DNA of 38,913 nucleotides, taken from positions 1 through 38,913 of the forward strand of contig NZ_JARZHF010000016.1 in NCBI RefSeq assembly GCF_029891575.1, given 5' to 3'. The position numbers and the translations under genes were made by a program. The notes beneath the pieces are model-generated. The model had not been told where the DNA came from. It saw only the letters and a program-made list of their open reading frames with translations, and did no database searches. Source of the stretch: Salipaludibacillus daqingensis. Its GTDB lineage: Bacteria; Bacillota; Bacilli; Bacillales; Salisediminibacteriaceae. Of this stretch, positions 25,372-35,291 are shown piece after piece (within the stretch, counting starts at the first letter, position 1; every line of letters begins with the position of its first letter).

Positions 25372-26381
25372 CACCGTACCTCCGTTTTCTTACCCGGATG
25401 ACTTGCATCGTAAAGCAGACAACGTACGGAATGCCCTTTTTCAGTTTCACCAAGTTGAGGATCAACCTTACTACATTCAGGCATCGCGTCAGGACATCTG
25501 TCTACAAAACGGCAGCCAACTTTCGGCATATTTTTTAATGAAGGAACAATCCCACTAATAGTATTTAAAACTTCTCTTTCTTCTTCCATTCTTGGAATCG
25601 AAGTTAATAATGCTTTCGTATATGGATGCTGTGCATCGTAGAAAATACGATCCACATCTGATTCTTCCACTACTTGACCAGCATACATAACAACGACCCG
25701 GTCAGCCATTTCTGCTACGACCCCAAGGTCATGCGTAATCAATAAAACAGCCATGCCTACTTCATCTTGAATCTTTGTAATCAGTTCTAGAATCTGAGCT
25801 TGAACCGTCACATCCAATGCAGTTGTTGGTTCGTCTGCGATAAGAAGTTGTGGTTGACAAGCGATAGCCATCGCTATCATGACTCGCTGTCTCATTCCAC
25901 CGGAAAGTTGGTGCGGATACTCATGAACAATTTGCTCTCCTCTTGAGATCCCAACTTGTTTTAATAACGAAATACTCTTTTTACGTATTTCTTCCCGTTT
26001 CATACTTGTATGATTTATCAAAACTTCATCCATTTGAAATCCAATCGTTAACACTGGATTCAAAGCTGTCATCGGCTCTTGGAAAATCATACTAATATCT
26101 TTCCCACGGATTTTATTCATTTCTTTATCATTTAAGTTTACAAGGTTTCTCCCTTTATAAAGGATCTCCCCTTTGTCAATTTTCCCGTTGTGCTTCGGCA
26201 ACAGATTCATGATTGATAGAGACATAACACTTTTTCCGCACCCGGATTCTCCTACCACACAAACCACTTCTTTCGGTTTTACGTCAAAAGATACATCTTT
26301 GACAGCGTGATACGTTTTCCCTTCGATTTCAAATCCAGTATGCAGAGAATTTATCTCTAGAAGCGCTTCTTGATTGCTCAT
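25371..26381 (-). CDS. oppD: Oligopeptide ABC transporter ATPase OppD
   Basis: A 336-aa ABC ATPase. Walker A is GESGCGKSV, the signature LSGGMRQR, Walker B LLIADEP, and the switch histidine is in LLITHDLG. The C-terminal domain has the cysteine cluster GCRFVDRCPDAMPECS. With OppF it forms the asymmetric ATPase pair of the peptide importer. It is the first gene of the operon oppD-F-A-B-C. Confidence 0.93.
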   Translation of the reverse strand: MSNQEALLEINSLHTGFEIEGKTYHAVKDVSFDVKPKEVVCVVGESGCGKSVMSLSIMNLLPKHNGKIDKGEILYKGRNLVNLNDKEMNKIRGKDISMIFQEPMTALNPVLTIGFQMDEVLINHTSMKREEIRKKSISLLKQVGISRGEQIVHEYPHQLSGGMRQRVMIAMAIACQPQLLIADEPTTALDVTVQAQILELITKIQDEVGMAVLLITHDLGVVAEMADRVVVMYAGQVVEESDVDRIFYDAQHPYTKALLTSIPRMEEEREVLNTISGIVPSLKNMPKVGCRFVDRCPDAMPECSKVDPQLGETEKGHSVRCLLYDASHPGKKTEVR

Positions 26382-26437
26382 AGGATATCAAACCCTTCAA
26401 TATTTTCTGAAAATAGTAAACAATAGTAGTAGTTAAA

Positions 26438-26466
26438 ATAGTATTATAGCGTCGTTTATAAGTCAA
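26438..26466 (-). promoter_or_regulatory. Possible promoter of the opp operon
   Basis: On the minus strand, TTGACT (26461-26466) and TACTAT (26438-26443) are 17 bp apart. An overlapping TATAAT (26443-26448) has no well-spaced -35. The leader to oppD would be about 50 nt. Moderate support only. Confidence 0.4.
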
Positions 26467-27726
26467 TGTTTTGTTTGCGTTTCAATTAATTAACAAAATT
26501 ATTACATCTTACAATTATTTTAATTCTCTGACAAATAAAAGTAAAGAAGAATCTTTAGTATTGTCAGCAATGACATGAATAAATCGATTAATTATCGCAT
26601 AACCTGTGTTTTTCTGATATAAAAAATCCAATTTTTCATATACTATTTTAATATATAATTATTAGTATCTATCATCATATTAGACTAACTTTAACTTAAG
26701 TTTAATAGATGCTTACTAAATGAATATCTTCTCCTATCCTTATCACTTCCTTAGTGGTTCAACCCGTATTATACACGTAATTTCTCATTTATGCATAGCG
26801 CTTTCAGAGAATTTCTTACATTTAATCTCTTATTATCGAAAGTCGTGACTTTATCCTTATGTATGCGCTTTCATATTATTTTACCAGATTTTCTCTTCAA
26901 AGTCCTCTCACCAAAGAATTCTATTTATGATTGTTTTATTCAAATCTATGCTATTTATAGTAAAAAATCGTATATTTTCCTCCAGTTTCTCTAGTTACTC
27001 TGAAACATTGGTTATAAAGTTATTTAACTCATCAACGCTTTACCGCTTTGATGAGTTTCTTCCTATATAATAGTGTTAATGTTTTTTTTCGTTTATTTTA
27101 TTGTCTTATTTGTTTCAATTCTTCTCTATCTGTTAACTTCCTATTATTTATTTTTAAAATCAAATGAAATAATATGACTAATACAAGAAAGTCGATCATT
27201 TCTTGGTTCTGCTAGCAAACTTTTGCGAAAGATCTATCTGTATTCTTTTAATTATGAATAATCATTCATAGTAGTAAAAAATAATTAAAAATCAATTTTT
27301 TACTTTTCATTCTTTATCTTTTAGCGGAACATACCTTTTCAGATTATTGACATACACTACTTTTTGAAAAGGTTGGATTCTTCATTTTTATAATAACTAA
27401 TTTTACAACGCATACTTCTAACTTCATTGATGCAAAAACATAAGGTGATCGACGCCAATGGCTTCAGCTTTTTTCAAAGGTCAATCGATGCCTATACTCG
27501 CTTACCTGTGGTGATGATTACTTAAAAACGACAAAATGAAACCTTTCACCAGTCGTTCGTAACTCTCTCTATGATGATCAAAAGAAAAGGCTGTACTAAC
27601 TCGCTCAACAACCGATAGAGAAAAAATTTGGTTATTTTAACATTAGGTTTAACTACATATTTATTACTTTTTTCAATGCTTTCGTTTGAATTATTATACG
27701 TCCACACTAATTTAAACCCAAATTAA
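26467..27726. other. AT-rich stretch of 1.26 kb without a convincing gene
   Basis: This is the longest gene-free span in the window, between the opp promoter and the serS terminator. Short open frames occur on both strands but none has a ribosome site, family resemblance or coding-like composition. An orphan hairpin AACTCATCAA / TTGATGAGTT lies at 27026-27057, followed by TTCTTCC on the plus strand, and looks like a relict terminator. A 45-codon open stretch without a start codon on the minus strand, ending at 27502, could be a gene remnant. No tRNA is visible. In B. subtilis this position holds a tRNA-Ser gene and the dck, dgk, yaaH and yaaI genes, all absent here. Confidence 0.6.
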
Positions 27727-27770
27727 AAAGCTCCTTTTCTGCATCAATATTGATGCAAAAAAGGAGCTTT
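27727..27770 (-). terminator. Terminator after serS
   Basis: A long stem: AAAGCTCCTTTT / AAAAGGAGCTTT continuing inward through GCATCAA / TTGATGC, with a TTTTTAATT tract on the minus strand. It lies 12 bp after the serS stop codon. It is one of the strongest hairpins in the window. Confidence 0.9.
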
Positions 27771-27781
27771 CAGAAAAAGTT

Positions 27782-29059
27782 TTACTTTGAAATGGTATCT
27801 TTTCCGCCCATATACGGTCGTAACACTTCTGGAATTTCAATTGTGCCATCTTCTTGTTGATAATTCTCTAGAATTGCAGCCACAGTTCTACCAATCGCAA
27901 GTCCAGACCCATTTAATGTGTGAACATATTCTGCTTTTGCCTTTTTGTCTCGCTTAAAGCGAATATTAGCACGTCTTGCCTGGAAAGATTCAAAGTTACT
28001 ACAAGAAGATATTTCTCGGTATGTCTCATTACTTGGAATCCAAACTTCAATGTCATATTTCTTAGCTGCTGTAAAACCTAAATCTCCTGTACACATATTC
28101 AGGACACGGTATGGTAATTCAAGGAGTTGGAGCACCTTTTCTGCTTGAGATGTTAATAGTTCTAATTGCTCATAAGAATCTTCTGGTTTAACGAAACGTA
28201 CAAGTTCTACTTTGTTAAACTGATGCTGACGGATCAATCCTCTTGTATCTCGTCCAGCTGAACCTGCTTCAGAACGGAAACATGCACTATATGCCGTATA
28301 TGCAGTTGGCAAGTTTTCGATTGGCATGATTTCATCTCGATGCATATTTGTAACAGGAACTTCAGCCGTTGGAATTAAAAAGTAATCTTCTTCACGAATT
28401 TTGAAAGCATCTTCTTCAAACTTCGGTAATTGACCAGTTCCTGTCATACTATCCCTGTTTACCATATACGGTGGCATCACTTCTGTGTATCCGTGTTTAT
28501 CTTCATGTAAATCCATCATAAAGTTAATAAGTGCACGTTCTAATCGTGCTCCTAAACCTTTATAAAAAACAAAACGACTTCCAGTTACTTTAGAGGCGCG
28601 TTCAAAATCTAAAATATCTAAGTCTGTTGCAAGATCCCAGTGAGCTTTCTTTTCAAATGAAAAACTTCGGATATCACCCCACTTACGTATTTCTTCATTG
28701 TCTTCTTCATCAGCACCAATCGGGGCACTTTCGTGTGGAATGTTTGGGATTCGTAATAATAAGTGATTTAATTCTTCATCTACTTCACGAAGTTGATCAT
28801 CAAGTTTCTTGATTTCAGTCGACACTTGTTGCATTTCTTCAATAACAGAACTAGCGTCCTTTTTGTCCCGCTTCATTTGCGATATTTCCTGGGAAACTTT
28901 GTTCCTGCGGCTTTTTAGCTCTTCCACCTCTTGGATCGTTTGACGACGTTTCTCATCTAAATCACTGAAGGTATCTAAGGCAGAAATATCTTCATTTCTT
29001 TGTGCTAACTTTTCTTTCACTTCATCAAACTGGTTTCTTAATAATTTCACGTCTAACAT
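27782..29059 (-). CDS. serS: Seryl-tRNA synthetase
   Basis: A 425-aa class II aminoacyl-tRNA synthetase that charges tRNA-Ser (and tRNA-Sec where present). The N-terminal coiled-coil tRNA-binding arm spans about residues 20-105. The catalytic domain follows, with motif 2 [20 protein letters not shown] and motif 3 [19 protein letters not shown]. It is very close to the B. subtilis enzyme throughout. The start is the second of two adjacent ATGs (29059, MLDVKLLRN), 6 nt after AAGGAGG. The reading frame extended to 29092 is rejected. Expression is controlled by the T-box leader just upstream. Confidence 0.97.
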   Translation of the reverse strand: MLDVKLLRNQFDEVKEKLAQRNEDISALDTFSDLDEKRRQTIQEVEELKSRRNKVSQEISQMKRDKKDASSVIEEMQQVSTEIKKLDDQLREVDEELNHLLLRIPNIPHESAPIGADEEDNEEIRKWGDIRSFSFEKKAHWDLATDLDILDFERASKVTGSRFVFYKGLGARLERALINFMMDLHEDKHGYTEVMPPYMVNRDSMTGTGQLPKFEEDAFKIREEDYFLIPTAEVPVTNMHRDEIMPIENLPTAYTAYSACFRSEAGSAGRDTRGLIRQHQFNKVELVRFVKPEDSYEQLELLTSQAEKVLQLLELPYRVLNMCTGDLGFTAAKKYDIEVWIPSNETYREISSCSNFESFQARRANIRFKRDKKAKAEYVHTLNGSGLAIGRTVAAILENYQQEDGTIEIPEVLRPYMGGKDTISK

Positions 29060-29122
29060 CATAAACCTCCTTAAATAGTTCTGTGTGGGCAAGAGAACAA
29101 ATAGCTAAAATGATAAACAACG

Positions 29123-29388
29123 AAAAAAACTCCCATCCCTGAATGAAATCATTCAGGGACGAGAGTTTACCCGCGTTGCCACCCTGGTTGTAATGAGCTA
29201 TTGTTCACTCAAAACCACCTTGTTCTCAAATAACGGTTGAGAATCCGAATCAGCCTACTATATTTGTTCAACTGATTTGCTCTAGGATGGATTCACGAGG
29301 TATTTTCACCGGTTCACACCAACCACCGGCTCTCTAAAGAAAATAACGATCGTTACTATTTCCTGTCTCCGCACAGATAATAAATTTG
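29123..29388 (-). promoter_or_regulatory. T-box riboswitch of serS
   Basis: The conserved T-box AGGGTGGCAACGCGGG lies at 29170-29185 on the minus strand. It is followed by a strong terminator (stem ACTCTCGTCCCTGAATG / CATTCAGGGATGGGAGT, T-run at 29123-29129). Stem I features are visible upstream, including AGAGAGCC and GGTTGGTGTGAACCGG. A UCC serine triplet at 29289-29291 (GTGAATCCA) is my candidate specifier. Uncharged tRNA-Ser would pair with specifier and T-box and switch the RNA to the antiterminator, allowing serS expression. The fold was judged by eye. Confidence 0.92.
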
Positions 29389-29395
29389 TACACTT

Positions 29396-29425
29396 ATCAT
29401 AACCGAAGTTTTCTATAAAAATCAA
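29396..29425 (-). promoter_or_regulatory. serS promoter, overlapping the pdxT stop codon
   Basis: On the minus strand, TTGATT (29420-29425) and TATGAT (29396-29401) are 18 bp apart. The -35 hexamer overlaps the last codons of pdxT. The start near 29389 gives the T-box leader. No terminator separates pdxT from serS, so read-through from pdxST also enters the T-box. Confidence 0.6.
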
Positions 29426-30006
29426 GCATGTATTGCTTGTTCGCGAACCATTTTTACAAAAAATTGATGCATTCGATGATCGTCTGTTAATTCAGGGTGA
29501 AACGAACATGCTAAAAACGGTCCCTGTTGGGCCGCAACGATGTCTCCATCGTACGAAGCTAACACGTTTACGCTCGGCCCTACTTTATTAATAATTGGAG
29601 CGCGAATAAACACTGCTTCAACATCTTCACCAATTTGATCCATCGCTAAATTTGCTTCAAAGCTTTCCCGCTGACGACCAAAGGCATTTCTTTCTACTGT
29701 CATATCCATTACAGAAAGGTGCGGCTCCATTTGTCCAACAATTTCATTGGCCATTAAAATAGCTCCTGCACATGTGCCAAATATAGGTCGATTTTTTTCT
29801 GCAAATGCCTTTAGTGGTTCATAGAAACCATAAAGATTAATCAGTCGACGCATCGTTGTACTTTCTCCGCCCGGAAAAACAAGGCCATCAATGTCATGAA
29901 GCTGCTCAACTTTTTTAACGACAGTCACTTGGACGTCTGGAGCCTGTAATGCTTTCACATGCTCTCTCACAGCGCCTTGAAGCGCCAGCACACCGATGTT
30001 AATCAT
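29422..30006 (-). CDS. pdxT: Pyridoxal 5'-phosphate synthase glutaminase subunit PdxT
   Basis: A 194-aa class I glutamine amidotransferase. The nucleophile C79 is in FGTCAGAI, the catalytic His and Glu are in CSFHPELT near the C-terminus, and the oxyanion segment is FPGGEST. It releases ammonia from glutamine and channels it to PdxS, making vitamin B6 by the DXP-independent route. It follows pdxS by 37 bp, the standard pdxST operon (yaaDE in B. subtilis). Confidence 0.97.
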   Translation of the reverse strand: MINIGVLALQGAVREHVKALQAPDVQVTVVKKVEQLHDIDGLVFPGGESTTMRRLINLYGFYEPLKAFAEKNRPIFGTCAGAILMANEIVGQMEPHLSVMDMTVERNAFGRQRESFEANLAMDQIGEDVEAVFIRAPIINKVGPSVNVLASYDGDIVAAQQGPFLACSFHPELTDDHRMHQFFVKMVREQAIHA

Positions 30007-30043
30007 GATGTCTCACCTCTTTTCTACAAACCATTCTATCGTT

Positions 30044-30931
30044 TTACCAGCCGCGCTCTTGCATACGGTCTTTTTGCTCAATAGAAGAGATCTCAATCCC
30101 TTTCATTGCTGGACCTAAGTTTTTAGAGAGCTTGGCAATCAATGCATAATCTTCATAGTGTGTTGTAGCTTCTACAATTGCTTTTGCAAATTTCGCTGGA
30201 TTTTCAGACTTGAAAATTCCTGATCCTACGAAAACACCGTCTGACCCTAATTGCATCATTAACGCTGCATCTGCTGGTGTAGCAATTCCGCCTGCTGCAA
30301 AGTTTACAACAGGAAGACGACCATTACGCTTAATATCAAGCAATGTTTCATATGGTGCTCCTAGATTTTTTGCTTCTGTCATAAGCTCGTCCTCAGACAT
30401 GCTAATAATTTTATTGATTTGGCCTTGCATAAGACGCTGATGACGAACAGCTTCTACGATATTTCCTGTTCCTGGTTCACCTTTTGTACGAAGCATTGAA
30501 GCACCTTCTGCAATACGACGAGTTGCTTCTCCAAGATTTCTAGCACCACATACGAATGGAACTGTATAGTCTCGCTTGTTCAAGTGAAATACTTCATCCG
30601 CTGGAGTTAATACTTCACTTTCATCAATATAGTCTACTCCAAGAGCTTCTAAAATTCGTGCTTCGACAATGTGTCCGATACGTGCTTTAGCCATGACTGG
30701 AATGGATACTGCATTTTGAACTTCTTCTACGATCGATGGATCAGCCATTCGTGCGACTCCACCTGCAGCGCGGATATCTGATGGTACTCGCTCAAGTGCC
30801 ATTACTGCAACTGCACCTGCTTCTTCTGCAATTTTCGCTTGCTCTGCGTTCACCACATCCATGATGACGCCACCTTTTTGCATTTCTGCCATACCTCGTT
30901 TTACGCGATCTGTGCCTACATGTTTATCCAT
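30044..30931 (-). CDS. pdxS: Pyridoxal 5'-phosphate synthase lyase subunit PdxS
   Basis: A 295-aa TIM-barrel enzyme that builds PLP from ribose 5-phosphate, glyceraldehyde 3-phosphate and ammonia. The imine-forming lysine K82 is in MAKARIGH, the second lysine in [10 protein letters not shown], and the aspartate in VIMDVVN. The high conservation is typical of this family. The ATG follows AAGGGGG. An imperfect dyad TTTGGTA...TACCAAA (30961-30991) lies in the leader, with a TATAAT at 31007-31012 but no clear -35. Confidence 0.97.
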   Translation of the reverse strand: MDKHVGTDRVKRGMAEMQKGGVIMDVVNAEQAKIAEEAGAVAVMALERVPSDIRAAGGVARMADPSIVEEVQNAVSIPVMAKARIGHIVEARILEALGVDYIDESEVLTPADEVFHLNKRDYTVPFVCGARNLGEATRRIAEGASMLRTKGEPGTGNIVEAVRHQRLMQGQINKIISMSEDELMTEAKNLGAPYETLLDIKRNGRLPVVNFAAGGIATPADAALMMQLGSDGVFVGSGIFKSENPAKFAKAIVEATTHYEDYALIAKLSKNLGPAMKGIEISSIEQKDRMQERGW

Positions 30932-31015
30932 GATGATCCCCCTTATATATTACGCTTTATTTTGGTAGATAAAGTTCGTTTTCATACCAAAGCATTCATA
31001 CAGACTATTATAACT

Positions 31016-31050
31016 AAAAAACCGAGTCATTTGATAGGAATATACTCAGT
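31016..31050 (-). terminator. Terminator after dacA
   Basis: Stem ACTGAGT / ACTCGGT (one G-U pair) with a 16-base loop, followed by TTTTTAG on the minus strand. It lies about 40 bp after the dacA stop codon. Confidence 0.6.
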
Positions 31051-31089
31051 TTTTCAGAAAAAAAAAGAAATTAATTCATATTCCAGTGA

Positions 31090-32493
31090 TTAAAACCATC
31101 CTCGAACGGTGTCAGCAACGTTTGTCCACATTCCTGAAAAGAAATCACCGATACTCTGAAACGTTAGCGAGAACCATCCTGCACGTTCCACTTCACCAGT
31201 TGTGACGATATCAACAGATGTCGTTTCTCCACCTTCTCCTGGTAAGAATGTTTCCTCATTTTCACCTTCGTATTCAATCACCATTTGACCAACAACCATT
31301 CCTGATTCAATCGGCGCTTCAAGTTCGCCATCTTCACTCAGTTGATCTTCATCTAACTGGACAGAATAAGAATATGCTTCTAGATCATCTTCATGGATAA
31401 CCATTGAAATAGCATCTGTAGAAGCAATTGTCACTTCTTCTTCTTGTCCTTTTTTCACTGGAAGTGTTTCATACCCATCCAACGTCATATCAGCTGGAAA
31501 AAGTTCTTGCTCAGAAAAGTTTTCAAAACCCCAATCCAATATTCGCCCCGTTTCATTGAAACGGTCTACTTCAGATTCTGCACCCATCACAACACTAACA
31601 AGTCGTTGTCCATCTCTCTCAGCAGTTCCTGTGAAAGTGTAACCTGCTGCATTAGTATGACCTGTTTTCAGTCCATCTACGTCTTCATTATCTAAATCAG
31701 ATAATTGGGTTCCTTCGATCATCCAATTCCAATTTTGCATCGTTATTGCATCTTCGGTACCTTCTCTAAATATTTTCTCTGGAATTTTTGCTGTATCAAG
31801 CACCTCAGGATAATCATTCACTAAGTGATAAGCAAGAATAGCCGATGCTTTTGCAGACATAAAATTGTCTTCTGTTTCCCCAGTTCCATCCGGATGATTG
31901 CCATCTAATAAATGATTCGGCAAGCCGGTAGAATTGACAAATTGGAAGTCCCCTAATTCTTCACTAGCTATTTCTTCTAAATTGTCCAACCCATATTCGT
32001 CTCCCGCTTCACGTAAGGTTGTGCCCATGCCTATTTCGGAACCTCTTTCATTCATTTTTTCAACAAATGAACCTTCTGATCCTGAAATAAGCTCAGCTAA
32101 AGCCATTGTCGCTGCATTTGCTGAATAGATAGCGACAGATTCATATAACTCTTCCACCGTATATTCTTCGTCAATTCGCATCGGAACATTCGACAAAGAC
32201 CGATTATGAGATAATCCAGCTAAATACTCACTAACTGGAACTGTAGTATCCCAAGAGATGTCCCCATCATTTATTGCTTCTAGAATTAAATATTCACTCA
32301 TCATTTTCGTCATACTTGCTGGTGGTAACGCAACTTCTGCATTTTGTTCAAACAAAATTTTACCACTATCAGCATCCACTAAAATTACTGTTCCAACTCC
32401 TGGTTCATAAGATGCTTCTGCTGTTCCCGTATATGTAAATACACTAGCAAAAGATACCATCAATATAACCATCCAAATACTTATTTTCTTCAT
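31090..32493 (-). CDS. dacA: D-alanyl-D-alanine carboxypeptidase DacA (PBP5)
   Basis: A 467-aa low-molecular-weight penicillin-binding protein that trims the terminal D-Ala from peptidoglycan stem peptides. A signal peptide ends near residue 27. The serine-peptidase motifs are complete: S60-M-T-K63, S124-A-N126 and K276-T-G278. A beta-rich PBP5 C-terminal domain follows. The last 25 residues form an amphipathic aromatic membrane anchor (SLTFQSIGDFFSGMW). It is strongly acidic overall. ATG 32493 after GGAGAGGTGG is chosen over GTG 32502. The order guaB-dacA-pdxS is that of B. subtilis. Confidence 0.95.
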   Translation of the reverse strand: MKKISIWMVILMVSFASVFTYTGTAEASYEPGVGTVILVDADSGKILFEQNAEVALPPASMTKMMSEYLILEAINDGDISWDTTVPVSEYLAGLSHNRSLSNVPMRIDEEYTVEELYESVAIYSANAATMALAELISGSEGSFVEKMNERGSEIGMGTTLREAGDEYGLDNLEEIASEELGDFQFVNSTGLPNHLLDGNHPDGTGETEDNFMSAKASAILAYHLVNDYPEVLDTAKIPEKIFREGTEDAITMQNWNWMIEGTQLSDLDNEDVDGLKTGHTNAAGYTFTGTAERDGQRLVSVVMGAESEVDRFNETGRILDWGFENFSEQELFPADMTLDGYETLPVKKGQEEEVTIASTDAISMVIHEDDLEAYSYSVQLDEDQLSEDGELEAPIESGMVVGQMVIEYEGENEETFLPGEGGETTSVDIVTTGEVERAGWFSLTFQSIGDFFSGMWTNVADTVRGWF

Positions 32494-32605
32494 GACATCC
32501 ACCTCTCCACACTCTCCTATCTATATAAACACGTGACCTGTGATTTCTTTAAAACTTTTGTCCTTCTATCAACACAGACAAACGTCATTTTACCATAATT
32601 ATTTC

Positions 32606-32638
32606 TAAAAAAATAGATAGGGGAGTCCCCTATCTATA
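32606..32638 (-). terminator. Terminator after guaB
   Basis: An 11-bp perfect stem ATAGATAGGGG / CCCCTATCTAT with a three-base loop, followed by TTTTTTAG on the minus strand. It lies 35 bp after the guaB stop codon and separates guaB from dacA. Confidence 0.92.
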
Positions 32639-32672
32639 GTCGTATTTTCTTATTTTTCTCTACTATTAAAAA

Positions 32673-34145
<1,473 letters not shown>

Positions 34146-34172
34146 TCACATATACGTAAAAATATTATTAGT

Positions 34173-34201
34173 AGATTAACAATAGGACAAACTACTGTCA
34201 A
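34173..34201 (-). promoter_or_regulatory. guaB promoter
   Basis: On the minus strand, TTGACA (34196-34201) and TAATCT (34173-34178) are 17 bp apart. The start near 34166 gives a leader of about 36 nt. No purine riboswitch is visible in this short leader. Confidence 0.75.
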
Positions 34202-34312
34202 GACAAGATATATTGTTTAATAATTCAGTTTTTTCTAAAGTGACCAACAATGAACTTTCATTTACCATAACATACTACAAATTCACCTATTAGTATAGAA
34301 AGGAAGACGATG

Positions 34313-35251
34313 ATGAAAGAAGAACCCTCATTTACAACTGTTTTCCAATCTGCTGCATTTGCAAAACAATTTCTGTTGAAAAAATATACCCACCAATCTT
34401 TTTCCCATGCAACAGAGAAAGCATTTCACAACTGCTATTCGTTCATTTACTACATTCAAATTGGTGATCAATATTTTCATCAAGGAAAGATTGCCCCATT
34501 ATCCATTAAACCTGTTTTACTTTTTTATGGGCTAAGCCATTGGTTAAAAGCCGCCTTGTTAATCGTCGATCCAGACTACCCTGCTACTACTCAAGTACTT
34601 GCTCACGGTTTATCTACTCGAAAGCGTAAAAAGAAAGGCTATGAGTTCTTATCAGATGATGTTCGTATTCAAAAAGATGGACTGTTTCCATATTTGTCGA
34701 ATATTTTGTTTCATGTGAAACAATTATCAGGAGAAAAACGAACGATGCGACAATTACTATTTAATATTCCAGAAATGATGCCAACGCTGCAAACAATTGC
34801 TCAAGAATCTGGATTAATCCACCTTAAGCCTTTAAATAACCAAACGTTTTCCGTTCAAAAGGAATCATTGAAAAGATGGGATGATCCTCTTCGAACTTGG
34901 ATTCGTCAGCTTTCTAAAGATGTTCAAGGGGATTTCATACCCAAAGAAATGCAGGATGACATCCAATTAACCTTCTTACCGCCCAAACCAAATCGTTCAC
35001 TAGTATTTCGTTACAGAATGGACGATCACATTTTTGCTCCTGTCGATCGATCCTTTCTTATTCAACTTCCAGAATTACTCATTCATTATGCTCTCTTGTA
35101 TCAACTTAGTATGATCTGTCGTTACGAAGCAGAATGGTGGGGGGAATTAATTTATTCCTTTTCTTTTAATGATCTGCCAATCATTACTGATTACTTACAC
35201 ATCTCTCAACAAAAATGTCCTTGGTTACTCAACACTCTATTTTTTGATTGA
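34313..35251 (+). CDS. yaaC: YaaC-like protein
   Basis: A protein of about 312 aa, divergent from guaB. It has a HEPN-like or purely helical look with many aromatic residues (FYGLSHWLKAALLIVDPDYP near residues 69-88). Size and position between gyrA-rrn and guaB match B. subtilis YaaC, a family of unknown function. AGGAAG precedes two adjacent ATGs (34310, 34313); the second has the better spacing. It ends inside a bidirectional terminator. Confidence 0.88.
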   Translation: MKEEPSFTTVFQSAAFAKQFLLKKYTHQSFSHATEKAFHNCYSFIYYIQIGDQYFHQGKIAPLSIKPVLLFYGLSHWLKAALLIVDPDYPATTQVLAHGLSTRKRKKKGYEFLSDDVRIQKDGLFPYLSNILFHVKQLSGEKRTMRQLLFNIPEMMPTLQTIAQESGLIHLKPLNNQTFSVQKESLKRWDDPLRTWIRQLSKDVQGDFIPKEMQDDIQLTFLPPKPNRSLVFRYRMDDHIFAPVDRSFLIQLPELLIHYALLYQLSMICRYEAEWWGELIYSFSFNDLPIITDYLHISQQKCPWLLNTLFFD

Positions 35252-35253
35252 TT

Positions 35254-35290
35254 AAAAATCAGCCTAGATATAACTCTAGGCTGATTTCCA
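35254..35290. terminator. Bidirectional terminator between yaaC and the lyase gene
   Basis: A perfect 12-bp stem AATCAGCCTAGA / TCTAGGCTGATT with a six-base loop at 35257-35286. It is flanked by A-rich sequence on the left and TTTCC on the right. It serves the convergent yaaC and methionine gamma-lyase genes. Confidence 0.85.
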
Positions 35291-35291
35291 A

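Noticed and set aside
26791-26994. 67-aa plus-strand ORF in the opp-serS gap
   Set aside because: No ribosome site, Phe/Leu/Ile-rich composition expected from AT-rich noncoding DNA, and no family resemblance.
8283-27770. Prophage or integrative element
   Set aside because: No integrase, transposase, phage structural gene or flanking direct repeat is visible. All genes are metabolic or transport genes.
29093-29421. tRNA gene near serS, as found in B. subtilis
   Set aside because: The structured sequence here is a T-box leader with the conserved AGGGTGGCAACGCGGG and a terminator. No tRNA cloverleaf or TPsiC-arm sequence was found here or in the opp-serS gap.
32521-32545. Another FNR-like site before dacA (GTGACCTGTGAT)
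   Set aside because: The half-sites are in direct rather than inverted orientation, and dacA is a housekeeping gene with no expected link.
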